64,000 bases of DNA from an uncultured Rhodospirillales bacterium (lineage in GTDB: Bacteria; Pseudomonadota; Alphaproteobacteria; Azospirillales; Azospirillaceae), in contig CAIYNU010000023.1 in NCBI GenBank assembly GCA_903927615.1, forward strand, positions 48,529 through 112,528, given 5' to 3'. Position numbers and translations under genes: made by a program. Positions 42,906 through 51,758 of the stretch are shown here, in pieces. Below the pieces are notes generated by a model. That model had not been told where the DNA came from, searched no databases, and saw nothing but the letters and a program-made list of their open reading frames with translations. Within the stretch, counting starts at the first letter, position 1; each line of letters starts with the position of its first letter.

Positions 42906-44746
42906 ATCGTGACATGATAGGTGTCGTCATCGCGCTCAATGGATACGCTATCGCAACACTTCCGAGCTAAACTGACCATTTTGAGATTTCCCGACAAAAT
43001 TTCCGAAGTAAAACCTCGGATACCCCGTGCTTTCGCGAACTCCATCATGCGTCTCTGAAGAGCACTTCCAAGTCCTGTGCCCTGCCATTCAGGCAAAACC
43101 ATAAATGCCGATTCAGCAAGATTGTCAGTTGGATTGAGGTAATAGCATGAACTTCCAATGATTTTTTCATCCTCACGGGTTCCGGTGGATGCGATGAAAG
43201 CAACTTCAGTGCTGTAGTTTACGCTGCACATTTTCTGCGCATCAGCATATGAGAGGCTACGAAGGCGCCTGAAGAAACGGGTATAAACATCAACCGAGGT
43301 CATTTCATGAATGAGGTGTTGGAGGGAGGCGGCATCAGCAGCGCGCGCAGGCCTGATCAGTACTTTCCGTCCATTCTTGAGTGTCACCTGTCGCTCCTCA
43401 CCAATCAGGTAACCACCGCGCGATGCCATCCGCTGCTCGCTGGGAACATAAGACAGTCGCTTTGCACTTTCGAGTAGCTCCTCCCGAAAATCCGGATGAG
43501 CAATTTCAATCAATGCCAAGGCTCGCTCGCGAATAGATTTCGCATATAAGTATGCAATACCAAATTCTGTCACGATATAATGAACATCAGACCGGGCTAT
43601 TGCAACACCTTCACCTCTCTCTAGTAGTGGCCGTATCCGTGATGTCTTTCCATCGTCGGTGGTCGACGCAAGGCAGATAATGGGTTTGCCCCCTTTTGAT
43701 CGCGCTGCACCATTGACGAAGTCAGGCTGTGTCGAAACACCACTGTAGAACTCTCCTTCAAATTGATCCGAACATATCTGTCCCGTGAGGTCAATTGCAA
43801 AAGCCTGTGTAATTGATACCATTTTGTCATTACGAGCAATGGTCATGGGATCTGATACAAATTCAATCGGCTTAAACAAGAATAGAGGGTTTTTATTAAT
43901 TTTGTCATAGAGCGCTTTGGATCCAAGGCAATAACTAGTAACGATACGACCTGGGTAAAGGTTTTTCGATGCGCCTGTAATCACCCCTGCGTCGATCAGG
44001 TCAAGTATAGGTGTGGTGATGACATCGGAATGGATACCCAAGTTTTTGCGGTCCTTAAGATATTTAAGAGAAACATTTGGATATCGACCAAGCCCTATTT
44101 GTAGAGTTGAGCCGTCATCGATGATGCCTGCAATATATTGAGCGATCTGTTCCGCAATTTTATCGGGTGCGCTGTGGTGATATTCCTGAATTGGTTCATC
44201 GACATAGACGATATGTTTGATTTGATCGATGCTCAAGAAACTGTCACCCTGGGTAACAGGCATGTTTGGATTGACTTCTGCGATGACCTTGCGTGCCCCC
44301 TTTACGATTGCAGAAGTGATATCCACCGAAATGCCCAAACTGACGTAGCCGTGTTCATCCGGAGGTGAAACCTGAATGAAAGCGACATCGGCAACGATCC
44401 GCCCATTCTCAATGAGCCGCGGAATCTCAAAAAGAGAGACTGGAATATAGTCAGCCATGCCCCGATTGACCAAGCTACTTACGTCACTTCCGACGAAGAA
44501 GCAGCGGTGGCGGAAATGACTGGAGGGAAGGCCATCGACAAGAGGTACTGCACCGGTCGTCAGGAAATGAAATAATTCAACATCGGCTGGCGGCGGCACG
44601 AGTTCTTCAAGCGCAGCGACGAGACGGCGTGGTGTCGCGCAAGCGGTACCAATAAATATTCGATCGCCCGCTTGCACGACATTTGCCGCTTGCTTGGCTG
44701 TGATAACTTTATGTTGCCATCGTTCCGATTTAAATTCATTGCGCAT
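42896..44746 (-). CDS. Acetyl-CoA hydrolase/transferase with C-terminal GNAT domain
   Basis: GDRIFIGTACATPRRLVAALEEL...IQVSPPDEHGYVSLGISVDIT...DDGSTLQIGLGRYPN...SDVHYIVTEFGIAYLYAKSIRERALALIEIAHPDFREELL; C-terminal GNAT MVLPEWQGTGLGSALQRRMMEFAKARG. Confidence 0.92.
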   Translation of the reverse strand: MRNEFKSERWQHKVITAKQAANVVQAGDRIFIGTACATPRRLVAALEELVPPPADVELFHFLTTGAVPLVDGLPSSHFRHRCFFVGSDVSSLVNRGMADYIPVSLFEIPRLIENGRIVADVAFIQVSPPDEHGYVSLGISVDITSAIVKGARKVIAEVNPNMPVTQGDSFLSIDQIKHIVYVDEPIQEYHHSAPDKIAEQIAQYIAGIIDDGSTLQIGLGRYPNVSLKYLKDRKNLGIHSDVITTPILDLIDAGVITGASKNLYPGRIVTSYCLGSKALYDKINKNPLFLFKPIEFVSDPMTIARNDKMVSITQAFAIDLTGQICSDQFEGEFYSGVSTQPDFVNGAARSKGGKPIICLASTTDDGKTSRIRPLLERGEGVAIARSDVHYIVTEFGIAYLYAKSIRERALALIEIAHPDFREELLESAKRLSYVPSEQRMASRGGYLIGEERQVTLKNGRKVLIRPARAADAASLQHLIHEMTSVDVYTRFFRRLRSLSYADAQKMCSVNYSTEVAFIASTGTREDEKIIGSSCYYLNPTDNLAESAFMVLPEWQGTGLGSALQRRMMEFAKARGIRGFTSEILSGNLKMVSLARKCCDSVSIERDDDTYHVTMLF

Positions 44747-44922
44747 TAAGGTTGTCCTTTCACCTCTCGACGTAGTGCCTCTCTTATACGATCGCCAAAT
44801 CAGGCATTGAGGGGCTTCACGCTTGGCATCAGAGGGTATGATAACAGAGTGGGGAAAGCTTATGCAAAGTTACCTTGCTGGACCTTGTCGTGCCCCAACC
44901 CTAGGAGCATAAGCACGGCCAA

Positions 44923-45843
44923 TCAGACCTCTCGATTCTTTACCGGGTCCTGGTGGATAATCACGTCAGCCTTGGGGTATTCAGCCATGATGCGAGCTTC
45001 GACCTGATCTGCGATGCCGTGAACATGGTCGAGGCTTTGAGAGCCATCAAACTCCAGATGGACCTGAATAAACATCTGCACGCCAGAGGAGCGGGTTCGA
45101 AGGTCGTGGGTGGCTACGACATCAGGAAACGAAGTACAGATTTCCAGAATGCGCTGACGATCGGTTTCAGGCAACTCGTGGTCCATTAGGGTTTGATAGG
45201 ACTGCCAGCCAATAGCACCAGCTCCCCACAACAGGAAGCCGGAGATGCCGATAGCGAATAACGGGTCAGCGTAAGGCCAGTTGAAGTGCGTGGCAATCAG
45301 CAACGAGGCGATGACGCTGATATTCATCAGCAAATCGGCGGTGTAATGAAGTTTGTCGGCGCTGATGGCCAGTGATTGGGTGCGCTGAACGACGACGCGC
45401 TGAAACAGAACGAGTGCCGCGGTAAATGCAATCGACAGTATCATGACGCCGATGCCAACGCCGCTGTTGCTGACCGGTTGGGGATCGAACAACCGATGCA
45501 CAGCTTCGCTCAGCAGGAACAGGCTTGAGCCGGCAATAAACGTGGACTGGGCCAAACCCGCAAGCGGTTCCGCTTTGCCGTGCCCGAAGCGGTGCTCTGC
45601 GTCGGCAGGAGCAAGTGCCTGACGGATAGCCAGCAGGTTGAGCGCGGAGGCTCCGGCATCGAGCGCGGAGTCGATCAGAGTGGACAACAGCGCCAGGGAA
45701 TCGGTGGTGAACCAAGCGTAGAACTTGGCGCCAATCAACGAAAGGCCAACGGCCATGGAAAGGTAAGTGGCGAGCCGCATCAGCCGCGCGTCCGCATCGC
45801 GGACACCGGCACCCGCAGTCACACCCTGATGTGAACCGTGCAT
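44923..45843 (-). CDS. Cation diffusion facilitator family transporter
   Basis: SLALLSTLIDSALDAGASALNLLAIRQALAPADAEHRFGHGKAEPLAGLAQ...HYTADLLMNISVIASLL...DHELPETDRQRILEI...DHVHGIADQVEARI. Confidence 0.93.
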   Translation of the reverse strand: MHGSHQGVTAGAGVRDADARLMRLATYLSMAVGLSLIGAKFYAWFTTDSLALLSTLIDSALDAGASALNLLAIRQALAPADAEHRFGHGKAEPLAGLAQSTFIAGSSLFLLSEAVHRLFDPQPVSNSGVGIGVMILSIAFTAALVLFQRVVVQRTQSLAISADKLHYTADLLMNISVIASLLIATHFNWPYADPLFAIGISGFLLWGAGAIGWQSYQTLMDHELPETDRQRILEICTSFPDVVATHDLRTRSSGVQMFIQVHLEFDGSQSLDHVHGIADQVEARIMAEYPKADVIIHQDPVKNREV

Positions 45844-46507
45844 CGTGAATCCCTGCAAATATCGTTAACGCGATCGTCACGACCACCAAGCCTCGGGCAC
45901 GACGCGACGGTTCAATCGTAACCGATTGGAGATGACATTTTCGTGACATCAAGAACCATGATTGAACCGGATTGCTGACTTGATCGCGATCCGCCGAGCA
46001 TACACGGGCGGCGCTTTCCCGGCCTGTCACACGAGAGCGGTTTGTAAACAATCTGGGCGGCTTCCGGCATGCGGGCTTGGAACGACAGGTGTTCAGTCGG
46101 GGTAAAGCGCATTGACGCTGAGCCCCGAGCTTCCCTTGAGGCACTCTGTGAGAAGATCGTAATAATGCCAAGCGCGAGCAAATGCGAAGAAAGCCTGGCG
46201 CGCCAACGTCGCGCGGCTCTTCATTCATGGCTATTCTAACGTATTCGTGATGATGACCGCCGATCTGGCACTTGGTTGCAGGCCCATCATTGTGACCATC
46301 CATCGGTCTGTTAAGGCTTAGTTAGGAGCGGACGCGCACGCTGATGGTTTGCCCGAGAGCCGGTCGATCGATCAGATTTCAGAGGTTGGCGACGGCTCAG
46401 GATGTTTCCTGATTCCCAGGAGGACATCGTTTGGCCTATGGTGCTGCGGTTGATCTTCGGTCGACCGACCATCGCGAATTGTCGAATCCAGGACGTAGGG
46501 TGCCTCC

Positions 46508-47233
46508 ATGATACATGGCGCTAAATCAATTAAGGCATTGATCATCGCTCTCGCCCTCATCGTATTTTCGTGCCCAGCCAAGGCCGATGAAACATGGCTC
46601 GAATGGTTCAACCATGGAATGTTTTGGTTCAACACCGGCGTTTCGGAAACTTTATCAGGTGTTGGTAATGTGTTGCCTGCGCTGCCTTCGGGGGTCGAGC
46701 ATGGAATGCACGACTTCGCGGAGACATGGGTCAGCGAGCCATTAAACGTCGGGGCGCACCTGATCGCCGGCAGAACGGATGATGCCGGCGTCGCTCTGCA
46801 TCGCATGTTCGTGAATGTTACACAAGGATGGTTTGGTTTCGTTGATCGCGCAGCAGAACAGGGTCAAGTCACTACCCCAATTGATTACGGACTGGCGCTG
46901 TGCACCAGAGGTGTTCCATCTGGACCATTTATTGTTGTTCCGCTTACGGGGATCAGAACGGTGCGTGATTTCGGCGCGGACTGGGTTGCCGCCCATGTTG
47001 TTTTGTATGGAATAATATTTGGAGTTTTCCAGCTACCAATTTCTATGCAAACAGTTGCTTCGGTGGAGGCGGTTGAAGAAGTTATTACTTTATCAATCGC
47101 AGGACAGCTTGGAGAGATGCCGAAAGATGCAAAGGTCAATGACTTTGCCATTGCACAGAAAAACTATCTCGCTGGCCGCGACCGCAGTTGCGCTGAATTG
47201 TCAAAGAGTACAATACCGGTGCCCGAGAAATAA
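46508..47233 (+). CDS. MlaA/VacJ-like family protein
   Basis: Signal peptide ending CPAKADE; FNHGMFWFNTGVSETLSGVGNVLPALPSGVEHGMHDFAETWVSEPLNVGAHLIAGRTDDAGVALHRMFVNVTQGWFGFVD...GPFIVVPLTGIRTVRDFGADW. Confidence 0.75.
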   Translation: MIHGAKSIKALIIALALIVFSCPAKADETWLEWFNHGMFWFNTGVSETLSGVGNVLPALPSGVEHGMHDFAETWVSEPLNVGAHLIAGRTDDAGVALHRMFVNVTQGWFGFVDRAAEQGQVTTPIDYGLALCTRGVPSGPFIVVPLTGIRTVRDFGADWVAAHVVLYGIIFGVFQLPISMQTVASVEAVEEVITLSIAGQLGEMPKDAKVNDFAIAQKNYLAGRDRSCAELSKSTIPVPEK

Positions 47234-47381
47234 TGATGTGTGTCCATGCCGTGACGTGTCAAGAAATCTATCAAATCAAGGTAGCCAAGGTGAAACGAGA
47301 CCCCTTTGCCCGCACAGGCATAGTTCCTAACGGTTTATAGGTCGCAGCAACCCAGGATGGAGCACGGCGGCGCGCAGTTTC

Positions 47382-47815
47382 TCATCTAACGCGCGAGCGA
47401 GAGGTCCATTCATTCGGAACGTATTGGTGAAATAGGGCGGCGGCAGCAGACCCTCCAGCGACAACGAGTGGTGGCGGGCGGCTTGAGCCATTGGTTAGGG
47501 TGGTCGGATTGCCGAGACGAACGCCATGGGCCTTGGCGACTGCCCGTGCCGTAACTGCATCCTCGAGATGGGCGATGAACGATATCGAGTGGGCCAAACG
47601 ATCCCGCTGGGCGATGACCAGGGTAGCCTTGAGTTTACGAGCCAGGGCCAGTGCTTCTCCGAGTCGTGGCCTTTCGGAACTCCTGCCCGATTCGACCTCG
47701 ACGAACTGGCCTGGGAGGTTCTGGTCGCGACCTTGGAGGAAGGCTTTGACGGCGGCTTACTGACAGGCAATGCCCAAGCCATTGTCATCATGTCTGACTG
47801 TCGAAATCTGTGGTA
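47382..47815 (-). pseudogene. Serine recombinase (resolvase) remnant with stop codon and internal deletion
   Basis: ISTVRHDDNGLGIACQ*AAVKAFLQGRDQNLPGQFVEVESGRSSERPRLGEALALARKLKATLVIAQRDRLAHSISFIAHLEDA directly fused to RAVAKAHGVRLGNP. Confidence 0.8.
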
Positions 47816-48090
47816 GGCCCTGACCGAGGTGAAGGCACGGGATGCTCCACAAAGTGTCGAGGCATCAAGTGCTCGGTTGTTTGCCAGTTAGATCACCTAC
47901 TGGTTGGTACGGGTGGGGCAGACGGTGCAGAGAGGATGAACCGGCCGCCTCGGATGGAGAGCCTTAGGGAATTGGCAGGACGGCGGCGGCATTGATCTTC
48001 GCCGAAAAATCTGTCCCGGTTCCGCGTGACACTCAGAGCTTTCGTCGGTATGTTGCCACGGTCAATGCTGACTTATGTCACAGGAGAGTA

Positions 48091-48357
48091 ATGATGAAAT
48101 ATCTTTCGATTACGATGTTTCTGCTTGGCTCCGTGCTGACGGGTAATGCTGCGTATGCAGGGTCCGATGATCTGAAATGGGTGGCTCAATGCATTCAAGA
48201 TAATGCAGGGGCATCAGTTGGCGCAGATGTAGTCGCCACCTACTGTGGTTGTATGAATAACAAGATGAGCGATAACGAGTCTCAGTCCATCAGCCAGTGG
48301 GAAAAGACTCACACAACTGAGAAGAATCAGTGTGAAGCTGCGGCGGGCTGGAAGTAG
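48091..48357 (+). CDS. Small secreted Cys-containing protein
   Basis: RBS AGGAGA; MMKYLSITMFLLGSVLTGNAAYAG signal peptide; mature part WVAQCIQDNAGASVGADVVATYCGCMNNKMSDNE...NQCEAAAGWK. Confidence 0.7.
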   Translation: MMKYLSITMFLLGSVLTGNAAYAGSDDLKWVAQCIQDNAGASVGADVVATYCGCMNNKMSDNESQSISQWEKTHTTEKNQCEAAAGWK

Positions 48358-48634
48358 TACTCGTAACGTTGCTGGGCTGGCCGAACGTCAGCCCAGTAAC
48401 AATGATCGAGGGATGCATCAATCGCCAGATCGCCAGGGGCCTGGGGCGGTTCATGCCATGGAACCACTGTGGCGAATATGGTCCAGCGCCTGGGTTGTGA
48501 GAGCCTCGGGGACTGGTTTCCACCGTGTGAACCGGTTGAGGGAAAAAATATGGCGAGAAATTTTTATTTAATTACAGACAGGCAGTTAATGCATTTTAGG
48601 TTTATGAAAATTGTTATGATTAGGGTGTGATGCG

Positions 48635-50737
48635 ATGAAAAATATACCAATCGCTGCTAAGTTTCTGATCGCGCTAGCCATGATGGCTGTTATGGCAATC
48701 GGCGTTGGTTTCTATGCCGTGACCAACCTGATGCGAGCAGATACGGCCTATTCTGACCTTCTTAACCATGAGGCGAAGGGCTCTATTGCATTGGCGCGGA
48801 TGAACCGCGGGCTGACCGATCTCGGTCGGCTCCTCTATGGCCTCATTGCAGAGACCGATGATGCCGCGATGCACAAACTCGACATTCAACTCGCGGAAAC
48901 CCTGAGATTCATCGCTGAACAGGCTACTCTAGCTGAAAAAGACATCCCTAATCAAAAAGCGCAGATCGAAGATATCCTCTCAAAGTTCAAAGGGCTGGCT
49001 CCGCTAGTCGCAAAAATTGAAGATATGGGCCTCAAAAACCAGAATGATGCCGCCATTAAAGCCATTGGGCCGTTTAACGATGCCCTGGTTGGACTCCGCA
49101 AGGAAGCTATTGACGCGACTGTGGAGACCGTTAATAGAGTTGATGCGATCTCTGACGAGCTGACCGCCAAATCCATAGCGACTTATAATCTAACCCTGGG
49201 TATCGCCATCGCGGCATCCTTATTCGTGATGTTTCTTGCATTTCTAATCGCTCGATTTGGCGTATCAAAACCGATTGAGCAGTTAGTGTCCCTTATGGAG
49301 CGACTGGCAAAGGGGGATACTACAATAGAGGTTGTCGGCCAGGACCGCAAAGATGAGGTCGGCGCACAGGCGCGCGCGCTCCAGATATTCAAGGATGCGG
49401 CCATCGAAAAGAATCGTATGGATGCGGTGGAGCGCGAACGCGTTGAAGCCGAGCGGAAAGCCGTAGAAGCCCAACGAGCCCGCGACCTCGCCGTTGGTAA
49501 AGAAATCGCTGACCTGATCACCGCAGTTTCGCGTGGTGACCTTGCCACCCGCCTGAACCTGACCGACAAGGAAGGTTTCTACCGGACCATGAGTGAAGGC
49601 ATCAACAGCCTGACCGACACCGTGGAAACTGCGATCTCGGACATCGCCCGCGTCGTCAAGGCTTTAGCAGAGGGGGATCTCACCCAACGGATCACCAAGA
49701 ACTATCAGGGGGCATTCGATGGCTTGAAAAACGACATCAATGCTACCTCTTTTAAACTTTCCGAGATCGTCGGCCAGATTGGAGAGGTGACAGAACAGAT
49801 TTCGGCGGCGGCGGCTCAGGTCTCGGCGGGCAGCACGGACCTTTCCGAACGCACCGAGGAACAGGCGTCAAGCCTGGAGGAGACGGCGGCTTCGATGGAG
49901 GAGCTTGGGGCCACCGTAAAGATGAGTTCTGAAAATGCCCAACGGGCGAATAGGATGGCCAGCGAAGCCCGCACTGCGGCTGAGAAAGGTGGTGTTGTTG
50001 CTGGCTCAGCGATTGACGCGATGAAGAAGATCGCGGAGGCGTCTCGAAAAATCACCGAGATTATTGGAGTCATCGACGAGATCGCTTTCCAGACCAATCT
50101 TTTGGCCTTGAATGCGGCGGTCGAGGCGGCCCGTGCTGGTGATGCGGGCAAGGGCTTTGCGGTGGTGGCACAGGAGGTTCGGGTCCTGGCCCAACGTTCC
50201 GCGCAAGCCTCCAAGGAGATCAAGACCCTTATCACCAATAGTGATAATCAGGTCCAAAATGGTGTGGAGTTGGTTCAGAAGGCCGGTGGTACCTTGACCG
50301 GAATTTCGAAGGATGTTCAACAAGTCGCAGCGCTAATCGACGAGATCGCTCGATCGAGCAAAGAGCAAACATCCGCACTGGACGAGATTAATTCAGCAAT
50401 CTCCACCATGGACGAAATGACCCAGAAGAACGCAGCACTTGTTGAGGAGACTGCCGCAGCGGCGCAATCAATGACGGGACAGGCTTCCGACCTTGAACGG
50501 CAGATGTCGTTCTTCAATCTCGTCAATCAGGCGTCTCGGGCGACCGTAACCGTTCAAGCGTCAACGCATCGAGCGCCGGCCCAGACGACAACCGTCCGTG
50601 CATCCGTTCGCAAGCCCGTGACAAGGACGACGGCACCGGCAGCCCATAAGCCGACACCCTCCGCGAAGCCTGTTGGGTCGCGTCCGCTCTGGCATGCGGA
50701 TGATGCCAAAACAGATAAGGAGTGGAAAGAGTTTTGA
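48635..50737 (+). CDS. Methyl-accepting chemotaxis protein with two HAMP regions and C-terminal EWKEF tail
   Basis: 4HB sensor, HAMP repeats, [49 protein letters not shown]-terminus KTDKEWKEF. Confidence 0.95.
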   Translation: MKNIPIAAKFLIALAMMAVMAIGVGFYAVTNLMRADTAYSDLLNHEAKGSIALARMNRGLTDLGRLLYGLIAETDDAAMHKLDIQLAETLRFIAEQATLAEKDIPNQKAQIEDILSKFKGLAPLVAKIEDMGLKNQNDAAIKAIGPFNDALVGLRKEAIDATVETVNRVDAISDELTAKSIATYNLTLGIAIAASLFVMFLAFLIARFGVSKPIEQLVSLMERLAKGDTTIEVVGQDRKDEVGAQARALQIFKDAAIEKNRMDAVERERVEAERKAVEAQRARDLAVGKEIADLITAVSRGDLATRLNLTDKEGFYRTMSEGINSLTDTVETAISDIARVVKALAEGDLTQRITKNYQGAFDGLKNDINATSFKLSEIVGQIGEVTEQISAAAAQVSAGSTDLSERTEEQASSLEETAASMEELGATVKMSSENAQRANRMASEARTAAEKGGVVAGSAIDAMKKIAEASRKITEIIGVIDEIAFQTNLLALNAAVEAARAGDAGKGFAVVAQEVRVLAQRSAQASKEIKTLITNSDNQVQNGVELVQKAGGTLTGISKDVQQVAALIDEIARSSKEQTSALDEINSAISTMDEMTQKNAALVEETAAAAQSMTGQASDLERQMSFFNLVNQASRATVTVQASTHRAPAQTTTVRASVRKPVTRTTAPAAHKPTPSAKPVGSRPLWHADDAKTDKEWKEF

Positions 50738-50804
50738 TTTCCAGCCGTGATTTCGGCGCTATTCGAAAGGGTAGCGCCGGCGGAGATCCAGTATACACTC
50801 TGAC

Positions 50805-51030
50805 ATGCTTGTGGTCGGTCTCAGTGCCGGGCAGACCGAAGATCAACCTGTGACCTTGGGCTTCGCACCAGGCCATGACCTCTGGGCAGGCGTAGTGGCC
50901 GTCGCCACGCAAGGTGATCTGGACCTTGGGCATGGTGGCGTGGATGCTGCCGACCACGCGCTTGGTCAGCGTCAGGATTTCCCGGCCCCTCGGCCTGCCG
51001 GGGGTGGCTTCGCACCGAAGCGTCGCCCTT
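50805..51030 (-). pseudogene. IS1380-type transposase remnant
   Basis: RPRGREILTLTKRVVGSIHATMPKVQITLRGDGHYACPEVMAWCEAQGHRLIFGLPGTETDHKHV: RGDGHYxxPEVMAWCExxG...FGL signature without flanking domains. Confidence 0.7.
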
Positions 51031-51239
51031 GCGCCCGGTTAGTGACCCGACGTTGGCGCCGGCTCCCGTCGCGTCGGTGGCGCGCGTGCGGCGCAGGCCG
51101 TGGACCTGGGCGTTGAGGACGCGGGCGACGGGGTCGCCGGGGTGGTGTTCGTCACGGTTCCTCGGCATCCGAACATCATCACCCCATGATGAAGGGTCAT
51201 GCGGATTGAAAACAAGAGAGACCCGAAAAGGACCTTCTT

Positions 51240-51758
51240 ATGGCGAGGCATTTAACCACGTTGCATTCGGTGTTGCGAGATGCCACCCCGCCACTTCATC
51301 GACAGGTCGATCATCACCCATTCCTTGCGCCGCTTGTCCGTGGCGATGTAACTCTTGAGCACTATGTCAAGCGGATGTTGACCCTGTCCTGGCTATACGA
51401 AGGGCTGGAGCCGTTGCTGGGTGAGGCCTTGTCTCGGTGGGGAGGGGGACATGGGTTTATGCTCTCCCCCAGGGTCGCCTGGCGCCGCAAAGACTTGGGT
51501 GTGCTGGGATTGACCGGTACGACCGGCATCTTGCCTGGTCCGGAGGAGCCCCTTTTCCCGATCGAGAGTGCGGCGGCAACCCTTGGGGTCCTCTATGTCG
51601 CGGAAGGATCGACTCTCGGTGGTCGGGGGATCGCTCGCGAACTGGAGTCCCGCCTTGGCCTGGCCGCCGCGGCCGCGCGGGCCGCTGCGTCCTTTTTCCG
51701 GTTATTCCTCGCCGTACTCGACGAGGCTCAGCCCCATTTCGGAAGTACGGCGCGATGA
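51240..51758 (+). CDS. Biliverdin-producing heme oxygenase (BphO-like), short form
   Basis: LRDATPPLHRQVDHHPFLAPLVRGDVTLEHYVKRML...AAATLGVLYVAEGSTLGGRGIARELESRLGL; ATGA overlap with the phytochrome gene. Confidence 0.82.
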   Translation: MARHLTTLHSVLRDATPPLHRQVDHHPFLAPLVRGDVTLEHYVKRMLTLSWLYEGLEPLLGEALSRWGGGHGFMLSPRVAWRRKDLGVLGLTGTTGILPGPEEPLFPIESAAATLGVLYVAEGSTLGGRGIARELESRLGLAAAAARAAASFFRLFLAVLDEAQPHFGSTAR

